The translations under genes were made by a program, and so were the position numbers. DNA of 7,577 bases, taken from Pseudomonadota bacterium. Lineage in GTDB: Bacteria > Pseudomonadota > Gammaproteobacteria > SZUA-229. This document shows, piece by piece, positions 1-6,091 of this stretch. The notes under the pieces are model-generated. The model made no database searches. It had not been told where the DNA came from and worked only from the letters and a program-made list of their open reading frames with translations. The stretch's first letter is position 1; the number at the start of each line of letters is the position of its first letter. The stretch is from contig JADFWE010000234.1 in the NCBI GenBank assembly GCA_015222915.1, positions 1 through 7,577 on the forward strand, read 5' to 3'.

Positions 1-915
1 GGTTCACCAAAACGTCGCGAGATCGGTCATGGCCGTCTGGCGAAACGTGGTGTCTTAGGTGTCATGCCTTCGGAAGAAGATTTTCCGTACACTATCCGTG
101 TGGTCTCTGAAATCACAGAGTCAAACGGTTCGAGCTCTATGGCATCGGTCTGTGGTACCAGTCTTTCGCTGATGGATGCCGGTGTGCCGATCAAAGCACC
201 TGTTGCCGGTATCGCTATGGGTCTGATCAAAGAAGGTGATGATTTCGCTGTACTGTCTGACATCCTGGGTGATGAAGATCACCTCGGCGATATGGACTTT
301 AAAGTGGCCGGTTCTGAAGACGGTATCTGTGCATTGCAGATGGATATCAAGATCGATGGTATCACCAGAGAGATCATGGAGAAAGCACTGGAGCAGGCGA
401 AAGCCGGCCGTAACTTTATCCTTGGTGAGATGAATAAAGTGATCTCTGAAACCAGTTCAGAGATGTCACAGTACGCACCTCGCTACCTGAACATCAAGAT
501 TCACCCGGACAAGATCCGTGATGTGATCGGTAAAGGTGGCGCGGTCATCCGTGCATTAACAGAAGAAACCGGTGCTGCCATCGATATCGATGATGACGGT
601 AACGTGAAGATCTCTTCAAGCGATCTGGCTGCTGCTGAAGAAGCCAGAAAACGTATCGAGCAGATTACATCCGATGCTGAGGTAGGTGTGATCTACAATG
701 GTACGGTGAAGAAGATCATGGACTTCGGCGCCTTCGTCGAGATCCTTCCTGGAAAAGACGGTCTGGTTCATATCTCGCAGATCTGTGAAGAGCGTGTTGA
801 GAACGTCAGTGACAAACTGTCTGAAGGCGACACCGTCAAAGTGAAAGTACTGGAGATCGATCGTCAGGGTCGTATCCGCTTAAGCATGAAAGATGTCGAG
901 GCTGAAGTTGCCTGA
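1..915 (+). CDS. pnp: Polyribonucleotide nucleotidyltransferase (PNPase), 3' part only
   Basis: PNPase degrades RNA 3' to 5' by phosphorolysis, releasing nucleoside diphosphates, as a cytoplasmic trimer often bound to RNase E. The frame is open from the first base, so the gene is cut by the window edge; 304 C-terminal residues remain of about 700. Visible in order: the end of the second RNase PH domain, starting [11 protein letters not shown]; the phosphate-binding NGSSSMA (window residues 42-48, E. coli Ser437-439); the active-site [11 protein letters not shown] (91-101, with the equivalents of Asp486, Asp492 and Lys494); a KH domain with IGKGG at 176-180; and an S1 domain from about 228 to 300. 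E. coli numbers come from an offset of 393 set by the RR and SSS motifs. All recognised catalytic residues in the visible part are present. The protein ends soon after S1. The ATG at 64 is internal, not a start. Identification is essentially certain. Confidence 0.98.
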   Translation, partial: GSPKRREIGHGRLAKRGVLGVMPSEEDFPYTIRVVSEITESNGSSSMASVCGTSLSLMDAGVPIKAPVAGIAMGLIKEGDDFAVLSDILGDEDHLGDMDFKVAGSEDGICALQMDIKIDGITREIMEKALEQAKAGRNFILGEMNKVISETSSEMSQYAPRYLNIKIHPDKIRDVIGKGGAVIRALTEETGAAIDIDDDGNVKISSSDLAAAEEARKRIEQITSDAEVGVIYNGTVKKIMDFGAFVEILPGKDGLVHISQICEERVENVSDKLSEGDTVKVKVLEIDRQGRIRLSMKDVEAEVA

Positions 916-931
916 TCTTTCGCGTGCTAAA

Positions 932-956
932 CGTCTAATGTGAGAACATTCTGACG
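932..956 (+). other. Small stem-loop with GAGA loop in the pnp 3' untranslated region
   Basis: AATGT (937-941) pairs with ACATT (946-950) around a GAGA tetraloop of the GNRA type. After a small internal mismatch, CGTC (932-935) pairs with GACG (953-956). A wider inverted repeat, TTCGCGT (919-925) with ACGCGAA (954-960), encloses it and could compete with its base. It lies between the pnp stop codon and the terminator, so it would be in the pnp transcript. Pairing is directly visible; any role in 3' end stability is inference. Confidence 0.45.
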
Positions 957-958
957 CG

Positions 959-990
959 AATAAAAAAGGAGCTTCGGCTCCTTTTTTATT
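959..990 (+). terminator. Rho-independent terminator after pnp
   Basis: A perfect 14-bp stem (959-972 with 977-990) is closed by the stable cUUCGg tetraloop at 973-976. The GC-rich GGAGC/GCTCC top is flanked by an A tract and a T tract, so it could terminate in both directions. It separates pnp from the SPOR lipoprotein gene, which therefore needs its own promoter. Confidence 0.93.
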
Positions 991-1093
991 GCCTTGCAGA
1001 AAAACCAGAGACTGCATTTTTGTCAGCTATTTGTTGCTGATACCTCGGATACAAAACTGCCCTCTACCAGGCGGTGATTTTTTAAGTATAAAG

Positions 1094-1121
1094 CTGACAA
1101 TTAGTTATTATGGGCTACAAT
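1094..1121 (+). promoter_or_regulatory. Putative sigma-70 promoter for the SPOR lipoprotein gene
   Basis: CTGACA (1094-1099) and TACAAT (1116-1121) are separated by 16 bp and match the -35 and -10 consensus well. Transcription would start near 1128, about 25 nt before the ATG at 1153. The promoter lies downstream of the pnp terminator, as needed for an independent transcript. The 11-mer GGCTACAATCA spanning the -10 recurs upstream of the TatT gene. Confidence 0.6.
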
Positions 1122-1152
1122 CAGTTAAATCATTACACCTTGGGGGAGAAAG

Positions 1153-1737
1153 ATGGAAACAATAATAAAAAATATTCGTACTGCTGCGGGTAAAATCGTC
1201 GTAGCTAACATGGTTGTTTTAGGTGTCGCTGCCTGTTCAAGTTCACCGGCACCATGGACCCAGCAGGATGACTCTCCATGGGAATCAAAACGTGTAGCAG
1301 AAGCACAAAACGTTCCATCTGACGAAGCAGTCACTGATACTTCACTTAATGATCCTGTCCTGTTAGCTGATCCTGAGCCGGAACCAATCGTCATGCAGGA
1401 ACCGGAAGCAGCTCCTGCGCCGGAAGTTATCATTCCTGTGGTAGTAGAAGACCTGACACCTGAGCAGGAGATAATGGCGATGTCGGCGAGTAACTATGCA
1501 GTTCAGGTATATGCCAGTAAAAATACTGCCAGCATCGAAAAGTTCAAGAGTAATAACGACCTGAACGATCTGATGACTGTTAAAACAGACCGTTCCGGTT
1601 CGATCGTATATGTATTGGTGGAGATCCATCCTGACCGTGCATCAGCTAATGCTGCGGCAGTTGGTCTGGAAGCCAAAACCGGGTCAAAACCATGGGTGCG
1701 TTCGGTTGCCGGTCTGCAGAAGATCGTCGCTCAGTAA
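1153..1737 (+). CDS. SPOR-domain outer-membrane lipoprotein (predicted)
   Basis: The 194-residue protein has a basic N-terminus, a hydrophobic stretch (residues 15-27) and a lipobox ending V-A-A-C28. The next residue is Ser, which by the Lol rule favours the outer membrane. Residues 29 to about 110 are an acidic, Pro-rich linker with PEPEP and EAAPAPE runs. Residues 115-190 resemble a SPOR domain: it opens YAVQVYAS, has a central IVYVLVEIHPDRASANAA segment and ends WVRSVAGLQ. SPOR domains bind glycan strands lacking stem peptides, typically at division sites. The start is supported by GGGGGAG at 1142-1148, 4 nt before the ATG. The gene stands alone, with its own promoter and terminator. In E. 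coli this place after pnp is taken by nlpI, which is a TPR lipoprotein and not a homologue. Lipoprotein status is strong; the SPOR call is by pattern only; no exact gene name is possible. Confidence 0.8.
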   Translation: METIIKNIRTAAGKIVVANMVVLGVAACSSSPAPWTQQDDSPWESKRVAEAQNVPSDEAVTDTSLNDPVLLADPEPEPIVMQEPEAAPAPEVIIPVVVEDLTPEQEIMAMSASNYAVQVYASKNTASIEKFKSNNDLNDLMTVKTDRSGSIVYVLVEIHPDRASANAAAVGLEAKTGSKPWVRSVAGLQKIVAQ

Positions 1738-1754
1738 ATACGTTTAGTGCAGTC

Positions 1755-1788
1755 CGTCAAAAAGGCCGGTATTCCGGCCTTTTTGACG
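1755..1788 (+). terminator. Rho-independent terminator after the SPOR lipoprotein gene
   Basis: A perfect 15-bp stem runs from 1755-1769 to 1774-1788 with loop TATT (1770-1773). The core GGCCGG/CCGGCC is followed by TTTTT within the 3' arm, and an A tract in the 5' arm makes it potentially bidirectional. It lies 17 nt after the stop codon and isolates the lipoprotein gene from the transporter operon. Confidence 0.92.
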
Positions 1789-1883
1789 TCTGCCCTTAAT
1801 ACTTACAATGGGTAGCAGACCTTGCAACTTATTTGTTGTAGTATCTGTCTCATTTTGAAAGTCGCTTCCAGACTGCTATTTAC

Positions 1884-1894
1884 GGCTACAATCA
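1884..1894 (+). promoter_or_regulatory. Putative -10 region for the TPAT operon
   Basis: TACAAT (1887-1892) sits in GGCTACAATCA, the same 11-mer found at the promoter of the preceding gene (1113-1123). No good -35 is seen at the usual distance; TTCCAG at 1866-1871 is weak, and TTGAAA at 1855-1860 is too far. Transcription would begin near 1899, giving a leader of about 90 nt before the preferred start at 1988. A weak -35 could mean an activator is needed; that is inference. Confidence 0.4.
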
Positions 1895-1987
1895 CGCATG
1901 AGAACACAGGTAAGAAATCCGGCCTATAATCCGCCTCCTCAACATCAGACCGCCAGACTTTTTTCATACGAAACAAGTCTGCTATCC

Positions 1988-2842
1988 ATGGTAAATATCA
2001 GGCAGCTGTTTTTACTGTTGATGGTGCTGGGTATTAGCAGTTGTGGGCACGTTATCACCAATGCCAAGATAGAATTTTCACATGATCTGGCCGAGACTAT
2101 CCTCGAGTTTGATGACCCGGAGACCATCAAAAAAGGTGTGCCAGCGTATCTGATACTGATCAGCAGCATGATCAGGGGAGGCTCTGATAATCCTGAGCTT
2201 CTCGAGTCCGGCGCTCAGTTATATGGTGCTTATGCCTCTAGTTTTACTGATAGTGACGCCAGCAAAAAAGCACTCGCAAACCGAGCCTTCGATTATGCAA
2301 GCCGTGCGATGTGTATCAGAAATGAAAATTTTTGTGACGTAAAAGATATCTCATTCTTCGAATATGAGAAACGTCTGGATTTTGTCGAGGTCTCACAGGT
2401 CAAGCCACTGTTCATCCTCGTCAGTACATGGGCGGGTGTCATCGAAGCCAATAGTTCGGACTGGAATGCCATCGCCGAGCTGCCGAAGGTTAAAGCCGGC
2501 ATACAGTGTGTGCTCGATCTCGACGAAACCGTAAATAACGGTAATGCACATCTGTACATGGCGGTAATGGAGTCGCTGTTGCCGCCAACCCTGGGCGGTA
2601 AACCGGAACTGGCCAAAAAACATTATGAACGCGCCATAGAGATCTCGAACGGGCACAACCTGATGGCGAAGGTGATGTATGCAGAGAAATACGCACGTAT
2701 GTTATTTGACCGTGATCTGCATGATAAATTATTGAAGCAGGTAGTGGCAGCAGATGCCGGTCCTTCTGATCAGGTATTAATCAATACGCTGGCAAAACAA
2801 CGGGCAGCAGAATTGCTCGAAACTGCGGATGATTACTTCTAG
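1988..2842 (+). CDS. TRAP transporter TatT-family lipoprotein (T component)
   Basis: This is a predicted T component of a TPR-protein-associated TRAP transporter; the family prototype is Treponema pallidum Tp0956, which binds the P protein Tp0957. From the ATG at 1988 the product is 284 residues. An in-frame ATG at 1898 would add 30 residues that spoil the signal peptide. From 1988 the N-terminus is a textbook lipoprotein signal, MVNIRQ followed by a hydrophobic run and G-I-S-S-C19, though no clear Shine-Dalgarno precedes it. The mature part is alpha-helical in character. The family signature is towards the C-terminus: LPPTLGGKPELAKKHYERAIEIS, then a helix with KVMYAEKYARMLFDRDLHDKLLKQVV. The fold of this family stacks TPR-like helices around a pore and forms trimers with P. 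Gene order T-P-Q-M supports the assignment. It is probably anchored to a membrane on the periplasmic side. Confidence 0.9.
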   Translation: MVNIRQLFLLLMVLGISSCGHVITNAKIEFSHDLAETILEFDDPETIKKGVPAYLILISSMIRGGSDNPELLESGAQLYGAYASSFTDSDASKKALANRAFDYASRAMCIRNENFCDVKDISFFEYEKRLDFVEVSQVKPLFILVSTWAGVIEANSSDWNAIAELPKVKAGIQCVLDLDETVNNGNAHLYMAVMESLLPPTLGGKPELAKKHYERAIEISNGHNLMAKVMYAEKYARMLFDRDLHDKLLKQVVAADAGPSDQVLINTLAKQRAAELLETADDYF

Positions 2843-2852
2843 GGAGCCTCTG

Positions 2853-2957
2853 ATGCGAACGTGGCTGCATCATGTGCAGCAATCAATAGAGAAAAAATAT
2901 GAAAAGATTATTGAAAAAATTAAGCCTTGTACTGGCAGTCTCTCTGCTAGCTGTTAA
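2853..2957 (+). CDS. Small ORF overlapping the binding-protein start (speculative)
   Basis: AGGGAG (2841-2846), a good Shine-Dalgarno that overlaps the TatT stop, lies 6 nt before ATG 2853. That ATG opens a 34-codon frame that passes through the start of the binding-protein gene (2899) in another frame and stops at TAA 2955. The peptide starts MRTWLHHVQQSIEKKYEK and ends in a Cys; it has no recognisable domain. The binding-protein gene itself has only a weak ribosome-binding site, so translation here could couple T to P or modulate P. It could equally be a chance frame. The codons after 2899 are constrained by the overlapping signal peptide. Confidence 0.25.
   Translation: MRTWLHHVQQSIEKKYEKIIEKIKPCTGSLSASC
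2864..2880 (+). promoter_or_regulatory. Intergenic hairpin between TatT and the binding-protein gene
   Basis: GCTGCA (2864-2869) and TGCAGC (2875-2880) form a perfect 6-bp stem with loop TCATG, 18 nt before the P start. In binding-protein transport operons such hairpins often protect or process mRNA so that the binding protein is made in excess. That role is inference here. Confidence 0.35.
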
Positions 2958-3912
2958 CTCGCCAGCTGTTCTGGCCAAAACCATCAAGATCGCGACGCTC
3001 TCACCTGAGGGGACCTTCTGGATGAAGCATATGCGGGTCGGGGCTAAAGAGATCAAACAGCGGACAGGCGGCAGGGTTAAATTTAAATTTTATCCGGGCG
3101 GTGTCATGGGCAATGATGATAACGTGCTTCGCAAGATTCGCATCGGCCAGTTACATGGCGGTGCGGTGACCATAGGTACTATCTCGCAATCGGTACCGGA
3201 TGTAACCCTGTATGGCCTGCCGTATCTTTTTTCCAGTCTCGATGATGCTGTCGCGATCAGGAAGGTAACTGATCCGATGCTGAGCGCCGAGATAGAGGAG
3301 AGCGGCTTCGTTAACTTCGGTTTCGCGCAGGGTGGTTTTACCTATCTCATGTCGAAAGATCCTATCAATAGCCTTGATGATCTCCGTCAGCGCAAGTCCT
3401 GGATTCCCGAGAAAAGTGATGTCGGCCTGGCGGTCTATCGTTATGTCGGCGTTACCCCGATATCGCTGCCGCTGTCTGATGTGTTGACCGGCTTACAGAC
3501 AGGGTTGATCGATACCATCGTGACATCACCGATCGGTGCGCTTGCACTACAGTGGCATACGCATATCCAGTACGTAACAGATCAGCCGATCAACTATCTC
3601 GCGGCGATGTTGATCATCGATAAAAAAGTCTTCGAAAAGCTGAGCAGAGAAGATCAGGCGATCGTTCGTGAAGTGATGGGTGATGTCTATAAAAAGATCG
3701 ATGAGCAGAACAGGGTCGACAATATAGCTGCGCGGGAAGCGCTGATCAATCAGGGTGTTGAGTTCATCAAGCTAAGCAAAAAAGATAAAGAAGAGTGGGA
3801 AAAAATCGACGATTTCGTTATCGGCGAGATGCTTAAAAAATATAAATACAATCAGAAATTATATGAAGCGGTCACCGCGAATAAAAAAGACGCGCCAGCG
3901 TTTCATCATTGA
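2899..3912 (+). CDS. TRAP transporter periplasmic substrate-binding protein, DctP/TatP-like (P component)
   Basis: This 337-residue protein is the ligand-binding subunit of the TRAP transporter. A Sec signal peptide is clear: MKRLLKK, a hydrophobic core, then SPAVLA26 before KTIKIATLSPEGT. DctP-family landmarks follow: FYPGGVMGNDDNVLRKIRIGQLHGG (64-88), YGLPYLF (105-111), SLDDLRQRK (158-166) and the hinge region GVTPISLPLSDVLTGLQTGLIDTIVTSP (184-211). Canonical DctP and SiaP proteins have Arg in a K-[IV]-R motif after the DL(K/R)G element, and this Arg salt-bridges the substrate carboxylate. Here the aligned residues are K166-S167-W168, so the position is Trp (codon at 3400-3402). The C-terminus is Lys-rich and ends HH. 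The ribosome-binding site is weak. The adjacent T gene places it in the TatP (Tp0957-like) group. Family is certain; the ligand is unknown. Confidence 0.95.
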   Translation: MKRLLKKLSLVLAVSLLAVNSPAVLAKTIKIATLSPEGTFWMKHMRVGAKEIKQRTGGRVKFKFYPGGVMGNDDNVLRKIRIGQLHGGAVTIGTISQSVPDVTLYGLPYLFSSLDDAVAIRKVTDPMLSAEIEESGFVNFGFAQGGFTYLMSKDPINSLDDLRQRKSWIPEKSDVGLAVYRYVGVTPISLPLSDVLTGLQTGLIDTIVTSPIGALALQWHTHIQYVTDQPINYLAAMLIIDKKVFEKLSREDQAIVREVMGDVYKKIDEQNRVDNIAAREALINQGVEFIKLSKKDKEEWEKIDDFVIGEMLKKYKYNQKLYEAVTANKKDAPAFHH

Positions 3913-3961
3913 TTTTATTACTAACTGGAAAACATACTTCTGATCTGGTCATCAGCATACG

Positions 3962-4510
3962 ATGAGTCTTACGAATAAACCCACCGAAAACAAATTTATA
4001 AGGGCCGTCAATACCATCGAAGACAGTCTGCTGATTATGATATTGACAGCGATGATCATCTTTGCTGTCTACCAGATCATCGCCAGAAACCTGTTTGGTG
4101 AAGGTGTCGTCTGGATCGATCCGCTGTTGAGGACACTGGTCCTGTGGGTTGGTATGGCCGGAGCCGTTGTTGCTACCCGGACCGATAATCATATCCGCAT
4201 CGACGTCTTCGCAAAATATCTTCCAGAGATAATACAGCCATATATACAACGTTTCGTCTACCTGTTTACCTTATCGGTCTGCCTGCTCATCGCCTGGAAT
4301 GCCGCGCGATTCGTCTACAGTGAATATGAATATAACACTATCGCTTTTTCGGGCGTTCCATCCTGGCTTACTGCACTGATCATTCCGCTCAGTTTTACCC
4401 TGATCGCCATTCGCTATGTGCTGCTGTTCATCCGTCCTTACGAAAGGAAAGTTGCACTGGTGTCTGAGGCTTCTATCACAGATAAATCTGATTCTGACCG
4501 ACTGTCATGA
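3962..4510 (+). CDS. dctQ: TRAP transporter small permease subunit (DctQ)
   Basis: This is the small integral membrane subunit that pairs with DctM in the inner membrane. It has 182 residues and four predicted membrane helices at about 22-41, 55-72, 96-118 and 136-157. Family features are the RNLFGEGVVWIDPLLRTLVLWVGMAGAVVATR block and the conserved NHIRIDVF (76-83) after helix 2, followed by the GVPSW motif before helix 4. The N-terminus is cytoplasmic and polar; the C-terminal tail (about 160-182) is charged. No strong Shine-Dalgarno precedes the ATG, and the gap to the P gene is 49 nt. The stop TGA overlaps the ATG of the next gene (ATGA at 4507-4510), which implies translational coupling and equal dosage of Q and M. 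The symbol is used in the family sense; the substrate need not be a C4-dicarboxylate. Confidence 0.93.
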   Translation: MSLTNKPTENKFIRAVNTIEDSLLIMILTAMIIFAVYQIIARNLFGEGVVWIDPLLRTLVLWVGMAGAVVATRTDNHIRIDVFAKYLPEIIQPYIQRFVYLFTLSVCLLIAWNAARFVYSEYEYNTIAFSGVPSWLTALIIPLSFTLIAIRYVLLFIRPYERKVALVSEASITDKSDSDRLS

Positions 4511-5790
4511 TTGCGGCATTCTCTCTTATCCTGCTAGTCATCCTCGGTGCTCCGCTGTTTGTTATTATCGCCACCAGCGCGCTTATCGGTTTTCACGGGG
4601 AAGATATCGACCTGTCGGTCATCGCTATCGAGATATACCGCATCGTCGATACGCCGGTATTGCTTGCTATCCCGCTGTTCACTTTTGCCGGTTATGTACT
4701 GGGTGAAAGTAAAGCATCAGAGCGCCTGGTACGGCTGACCGACGCCTTGCTCGGCTGGATGCCCGGTGGCCTTGCCGTGGTTTCATTGTTCGCCTGTGCG
4801 TTCTTTACTGCGCTTACCGGTGCATCCGGTGCAACCATCATCGCTCTCGGTGCTATCCTGTATCCGGCGATGAAACAGGCAGGTTATGGCGAGCGTTTTA
4901 ACCTTGGTCTGATAACCTCATCAGGAAGTCTAGGGCTGCTGTTTCCGCCGTCTATCGCGTTGATACTCTATGGTGTCATCGCGCAGCAGATGGATCTGGA
5001 TCAGCCTGTGGCCATCGACGATCTTTTCCTTGCCGGTCTGATGCCCGGCATGCTGATGCTGGCACTGCTGATCGCATGGAGTATGTACAGGAGTATCGGC
5101 GACAGGATACCGACAACGGAATTCGATGCCGGCAAGTTGAAAAGCGCACTGCGTGAATCGATATGGGAGATGCCGCTGCCGGTTATCCTGGTCGGCGGCA
5201 TCTACAGCGGATATTTTGCTGTCTCAGAAGCCGCGGCCGTAGCCGTGTTGTATGTACTGGTCGTCGATGTGCTGATCCTGAGAGAGATCAAGTTCAGGCA
5301 GCTGCCGACCATCATGCGTGACTCCATGGTACTGGTCGGCGGCGTCCTTATCATCCTTGCGGTGTCACTGGCATCGACCAACTACATGATCGATGCAGAG
5401 ATTCCGACGAAACTGTTTGATTTCATCCGTGAACATATAGACAGCAAGTTAACTTTCCTCATGCTGTTAAACATCTTCCTGTTGTTGCTGGGAATGATGC
5501 TCGATGTATTCTCGGCACTGGTCATCATCGTACCACTGACACTACCGATAGCCGTCGGTTACGGTATTCACCCGATACACTTCGGCATCATCTTCCTGGC
5601 CAATATGCAGATCGGTTACTTCACGCCGCCTGTAGGCATGAACCTGTTCATTGCCAGTTACCGTTTTAACAAACCGATCACCGAACTGTATTACGCCACC
5701 ATCCCCTTCATGATAATCCTGTTCATCGCCGTATTGATCATCACTTACTGGCCTGCACTATCCATGGCACTGATCGACGCGCATCACTGA
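4507..5790 (+). CDS. dctM: TRAP transporter large permease subunit (DctM)
   Basis: This is the main translocation subunit of the TRAP transporter, a member of the ion transporter superfamily that couples uptake to a sodium or proton gradient. At 427 residues it has the usual family length and hydrophobicity, with about 12 membrane segments. Signatures: AIPLFTFAGYVLGES (54-68), GWMPGGLAVV (83-92), ALTGASGATIIALG (102-115, first re-entrant loop), SSGSLGLLFPPSIALILYG (138-156) and the matching second half GYFTPPVGMNLFIAS (370-384). The paired GSLGLLFPPS and FTPPVGMN elements belong to the scoop motifs that bind ion and substrate in this superfamily, and both are intact. Its start overlaps the dctQ stop by 4 nt. 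It is the last transporter gene of the operon. The family call is certain. Confidence 0.97.
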   Translation: MIAAFSLILLVILGAPLFVIIATSALIGFHGEDIDLSVIAIEIYRIVDTPVLLAIPLFTFAGYVLGESKASERLVRLTDALLGWMPGGLAVVSLFACAFFTALTGASGATIIALGAILYPAMKQAGYGERFNLGLITSSGSLGLLFPPSIALILYGVIAQQMDLDQPVAIDDLFLAGLMPGMLMLALLIAWSMYRSIGDRIPTTEFDAGKLKSALRESIWEMPLPVILVGGIYSGYFAVSEAAAVAVLYVLVVDVLILREIKFRQLPTIMRDSMVLVGGVLIILAVSLASTNYMIDAEIPTKLFDFIREHIDSKLTFLMLLNIFLLLLGMMLDVFSALVIIVPLTLPIAVGYGIHPIHFGIIFLANMQIGYFTPPVGMNLFIASYRFNKPITELYYATIPFMIILFIAVLIITYWPALSMALIDAHH

Positions 5791-5819
5791 CCAGGGTTGA
5801 TCTCTTCTAGAGTCACCGA

Positions 5820-6008
5820 ATGGAACTTCTGAATCACCATATTTCATGCCCGTACTGCGGGGAGGGTATTGAATTATTGATCGATGACTCAGCTTCAGGG
5901 CAGGACTATTACGAGGATTGTTCGGTCTGTTGCCGGCCGATCCGGATCCAGCTGGATGTAGGGTTCGAAGGGGAGTGTCAGGTGCTTATCTTACGAGAGG
6001 ACGAGTGA
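5820..6008 (+). CDS. CPXCG-motif cysteine-rich small protein (putative zinc ribbon)
   Basis: A 62-residue cytoplasmic protein with no signal or membrane segment. C10-P-Y-C13-G near the N-terminus and C34-S-V-C37-C38-R-P-I in the middle give four cysteines spaced like a zinc ribbon, with C38 and C53 additional. The segment YYEDCSVCCRPI is the hallmark of the Cys_rich_CPXG family of uncharacterised proteins, which is widespread in Gammaproteobacteria. It begins 29 nt after dctM with no terminator between, so it is probably on the same transcript; the upstream ribosome-binding site is poor. The function is unknown, and metal binding is inferred only from cysteine spacing. The ATG at 5820 fits the usual family length. 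Confidence 0.88.
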   Translation: MELLNHHISCPYCGEGIELLIDDSASGQDYYEDCSVCCRPIRIQLDVGFEGECQVLILREDE

Positions 6009-6028
6009 CGGCAGACGGAGGGACATCG

Positions 6029-6091
6029 ATGATGGCTCAACAGGGCCGTGAAAAGATGATACTCTGCCGCGAAGGACGCAAAAAATGCTGA
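6029..6091 (+). CDS. Possible 20-codon micro-ORF (speculative)
   Basis: GGAGGGA (6017-6023) is one of the strongest Shine-Dalgarno matches in the window and sits 5 nt before ATG 6029, itself followed by a second ATG. The frame encodes MMAQQGREKMILC and ends at TGA 6089. Its last third lies within the left arm of the hairpin starting at 6068. It could be a real micropeptide, or the start of a former gene cut off by insertion of the hairpin element. No domain is recognisable, and chance is a real alternative. Confidence 0.25.
   Translation: MMAQQGREKMILCREGRKKC

Noticed and set aside
27..263. Minus-strand open frame within pnp
   Set aside because: It lies antisense to strongly conserved PNPase catalytic sequence, shows no family motif, and is explained by codon composition of the true frame.
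995..1021. Weak hairpin TGCAG/CTGCA followed by T5
   Set aside because: It has a 5-bp stem with a 12-nt loop and adjoins a far better terminator; there is no evidence of an independent transcript.
1125..1629. Two minus-strand frames across the SPOR lipoprotein gene
   Set aside because: They have low-complexity composition mirroring the Pro/Glu-rich linker on the plus strand and no ribosome-binding site or domain.
1898..1987. Upstream ATG extending the TatT protein by 30 residues
   Set aside because: The added segment is polar and Pro-rich and would bury the lipoprotein signal internally; the putative -10 box ends only 6 nt before it. The ATG at 1988 gives a perfect signal and lipobox.
4416..4738. 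Alternative plus-strand frames at the dctQ-dctM junction
   Set aside because: They are out-of-frame shadows rich in Arg, Cys and Ser over two clear membrane-protein genes joined by an ATGA overlap.
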